Shown here: positions 22,695 to 31,747 of the stretch, piece after piece
Layout of the letters: the number at the start of each line of letters is the position of its first letter
Numbering within the stretch: the first letter of the stretch is position 1
Source: Forficula auricularia
Taxonomy: Eukaryota > Arthropoda > Insecta > Dermaptera > Forficulidae
Direction of reading: 5' to 3'
Assembly: GCA_024734495.1 (NCBI GenBank)
Contig: JALMQS010000828.1
Span: forward strand, 5,009,603-5,073,602
DNA: 64,000 nucleotides
Notes under the pieces: generated by a model
Database searches by the model: none
The model's input: only the letters and a program-made list of their open reading frames with translations
Told to the model about the DNA's origin: nothing
Made by a program: the position numbers and the translations under genes

Positions 22695-23239
22695 TTAACG
22701 ATAAAAATTAATTCAAAATAACTAAAAAAAAGAGAACTCAATATTATAAGTTTTAATATTGATTAGGTAATAAGGAATAAATTTTTTTGGAAATTTTCAA
22801 AAATAGAAAAAAAAATAGTAATTATCTTGGGACTACTATCAATCTAGTTTTCAAATTTGTATATTGAATATAAATTTAAAATAAAATATTATCAAAAAAA
22901 TCGGAAAGTACAGTTTCAAAAACAAGATTAAAATTTTCCCAACTCAAAAATCGCATATAAAAACATCTTAAATAATTTTTTAATATTTGAATTTGGTCTA
23001 TTTTTTAAGAAGTTATGACCGAAAAACTGAAATTCGATATCTTTTAAAGCAGTGATCAAAAAAATTTAAAAATCTACCAGGAAGAGTTTTTTGATAGGTA
23101 GTAAAAAAAATCTCAAAAAATGAAGGAAATTAAAAATTTAAATTGCCGAATCAATAAACAATATTATTTATTTGTATAGACTCAGTGACTGGCAGTCAAC
23201 TTTAGTTGACAAAAATCAGGTGATGTTGACATTGTGCTT
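22695..23239. other. AT-rich non-coding stretch
   Basis: No gene, RNA or element recognised with confidence. Confidence 0.5.
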
Positions 23240-24320
23240 TTTACCGTCGCCTAGATTTAAATAGCCTGTTCAAAAGTAAAATTCTCCCAAAAATCTTAGA
23301 ATTAAATTATACAACGCCATTATTCGTTTTAAAAACTTTTTAAAATTTAAAAAGTCGTGCTAAACAAGAACCTGATCTTTTATTTATGTGAAACCTACCT
23401 AATATTTTATATTTTAAATTTTAAGAAAAAATTCAAAAATCCTCTTTACTTTAAATAAAGGTATGTAATGGAAAATCATTAGAATTTAATTTAATGATTG
23501 GATGATTACTCGGTATTACAGGTATCATGTAAATTGTAAATATAGTGAAGTTGTTATTTTGTACGTTTTGAGAGATGTGCACCGCGGAACTTTTACTGAA
23601 AATTTGGTACACTGATCGTGAAAAAGTTTGAAGAACCCTACAGTAATAGAAATAGAACATTTAAATTTTTTTTGCAACTAAATTTTCTCTGGAGAGAGAC
23701 GGACTGGTAGAAATTTTAATTGAATGTAATGGAGGGCAGCCCAGGGGTAGTGAGGAAGGAAAAAATGAACACATATCAAATAGGGTTTAATTTATTGGAA
23801 TCCATCCCCCTTTCCTTTCAAACCGACGTTTCGGAGGATTTTTCCCTCCTTCTTCAGGGTTTCAAAGGATCAATGAATGAAACAAATAAAGTGTTTCCTT
23901 CTTCTCTCCACAGTAGTGTTCAAAAACTTTCTTTTTTTTAACAAAGTCATAGAAAAACAATTTTTTTTTCCTCCTTTTCTTAAGTCGGTTTGAAAGGAAA
24001 GGAGGAAGGATTCCAATGAATTACACCTTATTTGATATGTGTTAGTTTTTTCTTTCCTCACTACCCATGGGATGCCTTCCATTACATTCAATTAGTTTTA
24101 AAATTAAACATTATAGAATGGTTTTGATTTTTTTATTGAACAATAAATTAACAAAATATATACAGAATATTAGAGATACAATACATAAAAATATGGTTTT
24201 ATTTAAAATTAATTTAATATGTCTTATTTATATTTATTTATTTTTAATACTAGAAAATTTATATATTAAAGTTTTATTATATTTTACAAAAAATTTATGT
24301 ACAATACACATTTTAAATTG
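23240..24320 (-). repeat. Left arm of a large inverted duplication
   Basis: The reverse complement of this segment matches 29470-30105 through many blocks: TTCCGCGGTGCACATCTCTC, CAAAACGTACAAAATAACA, AATGGCGTTGTATAA, AATATTCTGTATATATTTTG. It is longer than its partner because of the fold-back at 23722-24095. The arms enclose gene B. Confidence 0.8.
23722..24095. mobile_element. Fold-back element with hammerhead-like motif
   Basis: Inverted arms (23722-23845 and 23985-24095) share GAATGTAATGGAGGGC, GGGTAGTGAGGAA, CACATATCAAATA and CCTTTCAAACCGAC. It is absent from the right copy of the inverted duplication, so it inserted later. On the minus strand near 23825-23860 it reads CTGAAGAAGGAGG, spacer, CCTCCGAAACGTC, similar in order to a hammerhead core. 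The frames at 23720-23941 and 23870-24091 are arm sequence. Confidence 0.7.
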
Positions 24321-24335
24321 AAATTTTTCGCCGAG

Positions 24336-24535
24336 AGTAGCAGAATTTTTATATATTGAAGGAGACAATAAAAGAGTGTGTCTTCTGCTGGAATTCATAA
24401 ATTAATTCCTGTGAATACATTGTAATAGACTGATGAAGAGGGCAAAGCCCTCGAAACTATAGTCTCGTTATAAATAAATAAAATTTATAATTCCAGCATA
24501 AGACACACTCTTTTATTGTCTCCTTCAATACACAT
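24336..24535. repeat. Hairpin flanking a hammerhead-like core
   Basis: The arms GTATTGAAGGAGACAATAAA-AGAGTGTGTCTT-CTGGAATT (about 24350-24395) and their complement (about 24488-24532) surround the ribozyme-like core. The arm and the outer GAGAGTAGCAGAA block are related to the sequence that follows every array gene (GTCTCCTTCAATATATAAAA, TTCTGCTACTCTCC), so part of this structure also forms the array genes' 3' region. Confidence 0.7.
24421..24470 (+). ncRNA. Hammerhead ribozyme-like motif
   Basis: CTGATGA (24430-24436) is followed by one extra A, a 6-bp stem GAGGGC/GCCCTC with an AAA loop (24438-24452), GAAA (24453-24456), then C-TATA-G-TC, which makes a very short stem III with a tetraloop and puts the predicted cleavage after C 24464. 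Stem I is short: GA with TC, then weak TAAT/GTTA pairing. Short stem III is typical of the type I hammerheads of Penelope-like elements and retrozymes. The extra A after CTGATGA departs from the consensus, so activity is uncertain. Confidence 0.5.
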
Positions 24536-24651
24536 TTTGGAATATCTCAATCAAGTAGATTGATTCTTATTTTAGTATAATATTATGATATAATAAAAAA
24601 AATTTGATTTAAAAAATATTCATTTAAAGTTGATTTTTTTTATAATGCAGA

Positions 24652-25095
24652 TTAAGCTTTTGCATATAAGTCGAAAGTAAGAGATTCATATACCATATCA
24701 CGATACTCTTTTTTTAAAATTGGAGATAAAATTTTAGATAGTCGTTTTATTCTTTTTCTAAATTTCTTTCTTCGCTTTTCATAATCCTCACTTTCGTTAT
24801 TCTTTGATGGGCATTCATTAGGTTGGATCTTACATTTTAACACACGACTAGCATCCTTATGTGCATCGTATTCCACACGTGGTCTTTTGATCCTGGATAC
24901 TTCATCAGATTTTTGATCAGAAGAATTCGAATGCATAACCAAATCATTAGATACTTCATCAGACTTATGATCATCAGAATCCAAAAGGCTTAACAAACCT
25001 TCAGTTACATCATAAGAGCTTTCATTAGAAGTATTCAAAAACATAAACAAACTATCATACATTGCATAAGATGCTTCATCGACTTTTCTTTTCAT
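24652..25095 (-). CDS. PPP1R15-like protein, gene B (intact, diverged)
   Basis: Intact 147-aa frame starting MKRKVDEAS, like the other members. The N-terminal half is Ser/Asp-rich with a duplicated motif, D-KSDEVSN at about 42-50 and D-KSDEVSR at 60-68. KRPRVEYD (70-77) lies where RTLRW sits in the other copies: it keeps R-V-x-aromatic with Tyr instead of Phe or Trp. The GPW box is not recognisable. The basic tail KRRKKFRKRIKRLSKILSPI (107-126) and KKEYRDMVYESL (128-139) match the array family tail FRRRIRIISKIISPIL-DKEYRKLMYA. Family membership is supported by the ends and flank. Retention of PP1 or eIF2alpha function is uncertain, and the protein may have changed role. It is the only complete family frame in the window. 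Confidence 0.78.
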   Translation of the reverse strand: MKRKVDEASYAMYDSLFMFLNTSNESSYDVTEGLLSLLDSDDHKSDEVSNDLVMHSNSSDQKSDEVSRIKRPRVEYDAHKDASRVLKCKIQPNECPSKNNESEDYEKRRKKFRKRIKRLSKILSPILKKEYRDMVYESLTFDLYAKA

Positions 25096-25270
25096 TTTGT
25101 TACCTAAAATATGATTTAAATAATAATATTAAATTAATAAAAATGAATTATTTGAGTCTATAAATAGCACGTATATTATATATAGCACGTATACGTTAAT
25201 TGAGTAACCTTATTCAAACTGTTGAAATCTCCAACAATCATACAAATATTTGTAATTAATAGAGATTGTG
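25096..25270 (-). promoter_or_regulatory. Gene B 5' flank with splice-acceptor-like site
   Basis: On the minus strand a long AT run ends ATATTTTAG (AG at 25104-25105), then GTAACAAAATG, the start codon. The array and gene A have the same arrangement with TTTTTGTAG. A donor-like CTAAG-GTGAGT lies at 27305-27315 on the minus strand in the matching upstream block. That suggests a 2.2-kb intron filled by the 25.4-27.2 kb repeats; this is inferred only. Confidence 0.45.
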
Positions 25271-25424
25271 GTGTTGGTGCAAGGTGAAACATATTTAATA
25301 AAGATAAAAGTAAATAAATATTATATGAAATTTACTTATTTACTATGAGTTAAGATGAATATTCATTTACTATGAGTTAAGATTTCTAGGTCACTTGTTT
25401 CACATTAAAATTAAAATAAAAATA

Positions 25425-25865
25425 ATTTTTATAAAAAAAATAAAACCGACTTCAAAAAATTAAATACAACAAATAAAATAATAATAACTTAAAAATAAAA
25501 TAAAATACACTAAAAGGTATAAAATAATTATCTTATTTAGTTACAACGAAACGACGAAATATTAACATGAAATTACTTTTTGAAGTCGGTGCCAAACAAA
25601 CTATACCTGTAGGCGAGCGTACCCGCCAAACGTACTAAGTAAGATCCGTCGAGTGCGATTCATAAAAGGTATATGTTTGGCACCGACTTCAAAGAGTGAT
25701 TTCATGTTAATATTTCGTCGTTTAGTTGTAACTAAATAAGATAATTATTTTATACCTTTTAGTGCATTTTATTTTATTTTTAAGTTCTTATTATTTTATT
25801 TGTTGCATTTAATTTTTTTGAGGTCGGTTTTATTTTATTTTTTTATAACAATTATTTTTATTTTT
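25425..25865. mobile_element. Fold-back element with CCGACTTCAAAAA ends (copy 2)
   Basis: Inverted arms of about 180 bp with ends AAACCGACTTCAAAAA / TTTGAGGTCGGTTT, internal CACTAAAAGGTATAAAATAA, TTAGTTACAAC-AAACGACGAAATATTAA, and a centre near 25640 with GTACCCGCCAAACGTACTAAG. Very similar to copy 3. Confidence 0.85.
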
Positions 25866-26264
25866 CTCTTTTTAGTGATGTTATTAATAGTGACTTAATA
25901 TAATACCTTGCATACATCTCGTAAGAGAAAGCGTCGGGCGAATGAATCAGAAAATGATAATAAAATTCAATTCATGAATAAATAAATTCTCTAGAAACGT
26001 TTGCGGGTTTTAAATGAACGTTTTAATATTGTTTTTTTTTTTATAAAAGATTATATTTATTATAATTTCGATTATTTGCTCATAAGAATTGGATATTTAC
26101 GTTAATTCGTCATTGATTATATCATCAGAACTTGACTAAATTAATATGGGACCACCTTTAAGGTACCCCCTTTCCAATAAAAAAAGAATCATCGAAATCG
26201 GTTCATAAACAAAGAAGTTATGCCTAAACAAACATAGCAAAAAAGGTCCACTAACAATGAAAAA
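25866..26264. repeat. Interspersed repeat matching 12331-13150
   Basis: Shares CATCTCGTAAGAGAAAGCG, ATGAATCAGAAAATGATAA, TTTGCGGGTTTTAAAT, ATCATCAGAACTTGAC and GGGACCACCTTTAAGGTA with the copy beside fold-back 1. The pairing of fold-back and this repeat is therefore itself duplicated. Confidence 0.75.
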
Positions 26265-26640
26265 AATAATTTTTAAGAAAAAAATAAAAACCGACTTCAA
26301 AAAGTTAAATGCAACAAATAAAATACACTAAAAGGTATAAAATAATTATTATCTTATTTAGTTACAACTAAACGACGAAATATTAACATGAAATTACTTT
26401 TTGAAGTCGGTGCCAAACAAACTATACCTATAAGCGAGCGTACCCACCAAACGTACTAAGTAAGATCCGTCGAGTGCGATTCATAAAAGGTATATGTTTG
26501 GCGCCGACTTAAAAAAGTAATTTCATCTTAATATTTCGTCGTTTAGTTGTAACTAAATAAGATAATTATTTTATACCTTTTAGTGTATTTTATTTGTTGC
26601 ATTTAATTTTTTGAAGTCGGTTTTTATTTTTTTCTTAAAA
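26265..26640. mobile_element. Fold-back element with CCGACTTCAAAAA ends (copy 3)
   Basis: Same arms as copy 2 (AAACGACGAAATATTAACATG, GAGCGTACCCACCAAACG centre), nested in the interspersed repeat. Copies 2 and 3 are closer to each other than to copy 1. Confidence 0.85.
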
Positions 26641-27160
26641 ATTATTATTATTTTTCTCTTTTTAGTGATGTTATTAATAGTGAACATATCATCAGAACTT
26701 GACCAAATTAATATGACACCATCTCTAAGACACCACCTTTCGGATAAAAAAAGAACCATCGAAATCGGTTGATAAACAAAGAGGTTAGGTCTAAACAAAC
26801 CTAATAAAAAAGGTCTAATACCTATGAAAAAAAAAAACAAAAAAAAATGGGACCAATCGGAAGCTAGACTGGACCCAATGCAAAAAAAAATTTCAAAATC
26901 GGTTGACAATTGGCGGAGATATGAGGTAACATAGGCACAAAAAAAAAAAAAAAAAATTCAATCGAATAGAGAACCTCCTCCTTTTTTGAAGTCGGTTAAA
27001 AAACGGGACCAATCGGAAACTAGACTGAAACCAATTTAAAAAAAATCATCAAAGTCGGTTCATAATTGGCGAAGATATCAGGTAACAAAAACACAAAAAA
27101 AAAAGAATTCAGTCGAATAGAGAACCTCCTCCTTTTTTGAAGTCGGTTAAAAATAAATTT
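26641..27160. repeat. Interspersed repeat, two partial copies
   Basis: Two successive copies of the right end GAACCTCCTCCTTTTTTGAAG-TCGGTTAAAAA (about 26970-27000 and 27120-27150), each preceded by GGCG-AGATAT-AGGTAACA and an A-rich tract. The minus-strand frame at 26580-26909 is a translated repeat. Confidence 0.7.
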
Positions 27161-27284
27161 TTTTTCAATATATATATATATATTACGAGCTGTAAGCTAT
27201 CTTCAGGAAAGTACAGAATATTAGTTAAAATTAACTCATAGTAAATGAATATTTCATATAATATTTATTTACTTTATTTTTAGG

Positions 27285-27600
27285 AATATTTGTTTTAACA
27301 AAGTACTCACCTTAGATAAAACACGATGAAATACGTATATTCAAACGCTATGGAACTATCACAATATAAAACACAATTAAAATAATGTATAATATACTGT
27401 TATATGAATGAGACAAGAAATCCAAACAAAGTGGTCCAACTATCAACTAACACAAATTCAAATAGAGTCCAAATTAACGCGCCTCTAATGGTTGTTTGGA
27501 GTACTAACCTAACCACTAAATTTCAAATGAAGTTCTGACTGATTATTAACCGATACAGTTTAAAACTCTGCAGAGATTTCAATAATTTAAATATTTATTT
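27285..27600 (-). promoter_or_regulatory. Upstream region of gene B, homologous to array upstream region
   Basis: The minus strand matches the array upstream block: GAAATTTAGTGGTTAGG-TAGTAC, GAGGCGCGTTAATTTGG (array: GGCGCGCCTTAA), then CATCGTGTTTTA and CTAAGGTGAGT. It is separated from gene B by the fold-backs. An inverted partner lies at 28495-28660. Confidence 0.55.
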
Positions 27601-27615
27601 ATTTCGAATACCATA

Positions 27616-27960
27616 AATCAGGGGTGTCCAACCTTTGGGCTTACACGGACCGTATTTGAAGGTATACTAAACCCTCTCGGGCCGCATATAAAATTTACTA
27701 ATTCCATTTATATTTGTTAATCAAAAAAATATAATTTTTATTGTATAATTTATTGAATAATGATATACACAATAACAAAGAAGCTAAAATGACATAGTAA
27801 AATAATCTTTGAGTTTTTTCATTCAGGATACTTTTATTAAATTATTTACCATTTTTTTAATTATTCGAAACACCGTTATTTTTGTTACGTGATAGTTGAG
27901 TATATAAAATTTTGTTTGCGTGAATTTTATTCTCGAAAATAGCTTCAGCTATATTAAGTC
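27616..27960. mobile_element. Possible hAT left end (partial)
   Basis: CAGGGGTGTCCAACCTTTGG (27620-27639) with CGGACCGTATTTG and CGGGCCGCAT looks like a hAT terminus with subterminal repeats. No matching right end or TSD was found. The rest is AT-rich. Confidence 0.45.
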
Positions 27961-28345
27961 GAGAATTTTCGCTGATGATAGAATGCTGAATTTTGGCATA
28001 CTTGTAGAGTTTGGAATACAATTAAAGGGAAAAATAAAAAAAGCTAACTTTTCCTTTCTTCAGGATCCGAAATAAAGGTGCGAAACTTATGGGCTAAAGA
28101 TACATACCTACCTAAAATGGAAATATAGTATTATGGCTGAAATGCTAAAACTTTGCTCTTCGTATTTTATATGGTAAATCTAATTATGTCATAATTTAAA
28201 AAATATAAAATACTAGTTAGATTTCAAAAATAAAAGTCAAAGTATTTATTAACACGATTCTATATATATTTCGGTGTACTGGACCATCTTCAAAAGTTCA
28301 GATAGATTCTGATCAGATGTGCTAATACACAGAAATATGTATGGA
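27960..28345. repeat. Dispersed repeat copy and Penelope-type end
   Basis: 27960-28150 is related to 10345-10620 and 31118-31250 (GAATTTT-GCTGAT, TTTGGCATACTTGTAGAG, TTGGAATACAATTAA, TTCAGGATCCGAAATAA). 28190-28345 read in reverse has TGAAGATGGTCCAGTACACCGAAATAT, an order of blocks often seen at Penelope-like element ends, here too degenerate to call a hammerhead. Confidence 0.45.
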
Positions 28346-28359
28346 GTAGTGCGAATAAT

Positions 28360-28475
28360 CATTTTGTCTAATTGAAAAGTTTTTATTTTAACGAGAGTAG
28401 CAGAGTTGTTGATTCATAAAGGGAAACAAAGAGGTTGTCCTCTGCTTGAAGCAAATAAACATACACACATAAATA
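28360..28475 (+). repeat. Half copy of the 21-kb hairpin element
   Basis: TTGTCTAATTGAAAAG, GAGAGTAGCAGAGTTGT, ATTCATAAAG-GAAACA, GTTGTCCTCTGCTTGA and CAAATAAACATACA match the left arm at 21068-21180. The right arm is missing. Confidence 0.7.
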
Positions 28476-28494
28476 TTATATATTAGTAAATATT

Positions 28495-28755
28495 GAAATT
28501 ATAGAAATCTCTAGAAAGTTTTAAACTGAATCGGTTACTAATCAGTCAAAACTTTTTTTGAAATTTAGTGGTTAAGGTAGTACTCCAACCAACCACTAGA
28601 GGCGCGTTAATTTGGACTCTATTTGAATTCGAAGTAGTAAAACTCAATTACTGTTTTTTTGAAATTTAGTGGTTAAGGTAGTACTCCAACCAACCACTAG
28701 AGGCGCGTTAATTTGGACTCTATTTGAATTCGAAGTAGTAAAACTCAATTTCTGT
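28495..28755 (+). repeat. Inverted copy of the gene B upstream region with a 101-bp tandem duplication
   Basis: 28495-28650 is the reverse complement of 27440-27600 at high similarity. GAAATTTAGTGGTTAAGGTA to AAAACTCAATT is then repeated almost exactly with a 101-bp period (28560 and 28661). Each copy holds TAGAGGCGCGTTAATTTGG. Confidence 0.85.
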
Positions 28756-29469
28756 TTTTTTATTTGTCCATAGCATGCTTGATTACGAAACTTAAAAAAA
28801 ATTGAAAACTCAATTACCTATTTTGTTTCTTTAATAAATTAGTTAATAAAATATTCTTTAAGCAATAAATGTTAAACGAATGAAGATATCGACATGCGGT
28901 TTGAACATATTTTGTTGCAAATTTGATCTACTTTCTGAATGTAATAAAATAATTATACGGTTCCATTTAAAATTTTGGAGTAAAATTAATAAAATGGTTA
29001 ACTTTATAAAACATGCCCCTTAGCGAGGGCTGTAAGAACTAGAATGGCATGAATGGTTTTTTATTTAATTTACCAAACCTTCCTTTCTTGAACCAAACCT
29101 TGTTAACAAAATTCCGTTAAGTCAAACTTAAGTTATAGACACTAAAGTCCATAAAAGTTTAGCATCCCCTCCCGCCTTTATTTTACGTCCTACAATAAAA
29201 AATAATTTATCAAAAAGATGGACCATTATGGTGGCATTAACGCGAGAGTATTCATTTCTAAACTTATATTGGAAAATTTTAGAGAAAATTGCATTTTTTA
29301 TACGATCGAAACTATTTAGCCACCTAGCGGCCAGCGTATGAACTTAAAAAATATTTCCAGCAATTTTTCTTGGTCGATTTTCTCTGAAGGATTTTTTTTC
29401 CAAACTTCTACGATTATTAGTTCCTGAGATTCGCTACCTCGTCACCCTTATTGAATCACGCGGTACATA
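28756..29469. other. AT-rich non-coding stretch
   Basis: No gene or element recognised. Confidence 0.5.
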
Positions 29470-30105
29470 CATTTGTTGTAAAATATAATAAAAATTTAAT
29501 ATATAAATTTTCTACTATTATAAAAAAAATATAAATAAGACATATTAAATAAATTTTAAATAAAACCATATTTTTATGTATTGTATCTCTAATATTCTGT
29601 ATATATTTTGTTAATTTATTGTTCAATTAAAAAAATCGAAAGCTATTCTATAATGTTTAATTTTAAAACTAATGTTTCTATTACTGCAAGGGGACTTCAA
29701 ACTTTTTCAGGATCGGTGTATCAAATTTTTAGTAAAAGTTCCGCGGTGCACATCTCTCAAAACGTACAAAATAACAGCATATAAAAATTCTGCTACCCTC
29801 GGCAAAAAAACTTTCAATTTAAAGGATCACTATATTTACAATTTACATAATACCTTTAATACAGCTTAATTATCTAATCATTAGATTAAATACTAATGAT
29901 TTTTTTATTATATACCTTTATTTAAAATAAAGAAAATTTTTAAAATTTAAAATATAAAATACTAGGTAGGTTTCAAATAAATAAAAGATAAGATGCTTGT
30001 TTAGCAGGACTCTTAAATTTTAAAACGAATAATGGCGTTGTATAAATTGTTTTTAAATTTTTTTGGGAGAATTTTATTTTCAAACAGGCTATTTAAGGTT
30101 GCCGC
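29470..30105 (+). repeat. Right arm of the large inverted duplication
   Basis: Reverse complement of 23240-24320 without the fold-back. It carries one extra short insertion, about 29780-29830 (ATATAAAAATTCTGCTACCCTC, CAAAAAAACTTTCAATTT), that matches the post-gene sequence of the array units. The frame 29672-29869 spans it and is not a gene. Confidence 0.8.
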
Positions 30106-30248
30106 ACCAAGGTACCATCATTATTCGAGTCTGAATTTCTTTGCTTACTTCATTCTCTTTTCTTAAAAGTGTTCCTAGATAAGCAAAATTATCATCATAC
30201 TCGTAATTATCATCCTCACATTTCAAGCTATTGTTGTTATTGATAATA

Positions 30249-30612
30249 TTTTTTTTTTTTTTAATGATATTGATGAGAGAAGGAGATACACCAGAAGGTG
30301 GATCCCCTAAAGGCCTGTATGGGCTGGCCCCTCAATCGTGAAAAGAACAGAGCAGAAGGAAAAGAAGCCGGGATCACGAGCCAATCTCAGAAACTTAGAT
30401 ACAATTCAATATCCAATTTACCAAGGTTTTAGGGGCTTCGAGCAGTGGTAAATTCTCCGCGCGATAAATTCGGTTAAATTTATCTCCCACTTAATTTTTA
30501 TTACCAGACCCTATACTTACAGAAAAAATGTCTGGGTATAGCCGGGAATCGAACCCGAGACCTCCGGGTTGCCAGTCAGTTGTTCTGACCATTACACCAC
30601 CAAGGCGGTCAA
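30249..30612 (-). mobile_element. tRNA-derived SINE
   Basis: On the minus strand it starts GACCGCCTTGGTGGTGTAAT (A box around TGGTGTAATGGTCAGA) and continues with CGGGTTCGATTCCC (B box, 30544-30555). It then has a roughly 270-bp body (GGGATCCACC, AGGCCTTTAGGGG) ending in a run of about 14 A (30249-30263). The Pol III boxes and A tail make this a SINE, not a functional tRNA, since the acceptor arms do not pair well. The two short frames around 30491-30842 overlap it. Confidence 0.85.
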
Positions 30613-30870
30613 TATGTATTGACACTTTCATTACTTTAGTCTTTTTAGAATTTATTTTAAGTCTTAGGCCCATATATTTGATTTTATCACGCATGTTTAC
30701 CAAATTTTCTTCTCTATTCTACTATTGCAATATAATACGCATTCGCAAATACTTAATGCAAACCATTCAGTGGTGTTCCTTCTCTCCCTTTATCAGGAAT
30801 TATTATAACCTTTTCCAGAATAAGTTTGGAAACTATGGGTAACATTGCAACTCGATGAAAAAATAATTTA
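30613..30870. other. Non-coding stretch
   Basis: Nothing recognised. Confidence 0.45.
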
Positions 30871-31070
30871 TGTTCACGAAACTTCATATCTAAAATTGGA
30901 GTTATAATTTTAGATAATTGCATTCTTAAAAATGATCCTCCTCTATGGATCCATGGTCCTTTTTATGCTTCACGATACGCAGGATCACGTTCAACTAATA
31001 TATGAACTATATCGAGCTCTTTTGACTCTTCATCAAGCGTGTATGGGTCTTTTTCTTTAATTTTTTTTTT
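30871..31070 (-). pseudogene. PPP1R15-like gene fragment
   Basis: The minus strand encodes DEESKELDIVHILVERDPAY-REA followed by a stop, then KGPW, and in shifted frames SKIITPILD, all matching the C-terminal domain of gene A and the array genes. The N-terminal part and the RTLRW docking motif are missing or replaced (DPYT precedes DEES). A LINE fragment lies upstream as in the array units, so this is a decayed third lineage of the same cassette. Confidence 0.8.
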
Positions 31071-31418
31071 AATGTGATTATAATTATAATTTTTCCTCAC
31101 TCTCTGACTCATCAAATCTCGAGAATTTTTGCTGATTGTAGAATTCTGAAATTTGACATACTTGTAGAGTTTGGAATACAATTAATGTAAAAAATCAAAA
31201 GAGCTAAATTTTCCTTTCATCAGGATCCAAAATAACAGTTTGAACATTATGGGCTATGTATTGTTTGCTTGAGAATACAACAGAGAATAACTGCCCAAAT
31301 TATATAACTTAAACTATATATTTTGACACTGAAAGGCAAATTTAACACAGCTCTAATTAAATTAATCCAGATTAGCGCTTAAAATAATTTATCTTATTTA
31401 TTAATGAGAAAATGCTCC
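31071..31418. repeat. Remnant upstream region and dispersed repeat copy
   Basis: 31118-31250 is a copy of the dispersed repeat also at 10345 and 27960. 31375-31418 (CTTAAAATAATTTATCTTAT, TTATTAATGAGAA) matches the array sequence just downstream of the LINE fragment (AATAAGTAAGATAAATTACT). No gene. Confidence 0.5.
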
Positions 31419-31747
31419 CATGTTCAGTTCCACCGCTCCAAGGGACGGCCAGACGTTTCAGTCTAAAGGCCAGTCTATGTAACCCACACCTGGAACAAAA
31501 CTCTAAAGACCGGAAAAGAAACACCCGCTTTAGCCCTAGATGTCTCAAAAGCTTTTGACCAAATTTGGCACAAAAATATTATTGTCAAACTGACAGCTTT
31601 TGGATTCACATCAACACTTCACAAATGGATTGTAAGCTAGCTGACAAACCATAGTATCAAATTTGTGGTAGATGGAATATCATCTGCCACATTCTCCACA
31701 AATGCTGGTGTTCCCCAAGGCTCTGTAATCTCCCCCACACTTTTCCT
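31419..31747 (+). pseudogene. Jockey-like LINE reverse-transcriptase fragment, left part
   Basis: The plus strand encodes THTWNKTLKTGKETPALA, then LDVSKAFDQIWHKN and TNAGVPQGSVISPTLFL. These are the reverse-transcriptase motifs around the first catalytic Asp and the GxPQGS box of Jockey/CR1-type non-LTR elements. A stop interrupts it near 31639. It is cut by the RTE insertion and resumes at 34202 with LIYINDH. The same fragment, more decayed, is in each array unit. Confidence 0.85.

Noticed and set aside
30520..30612. A functional tRNA gene on the minus strand.
   Set aside because: A and B boxes are good, but the acceptor arms do not pair well and a 270-bp body with poly-A tail follows, so it is a SINE.
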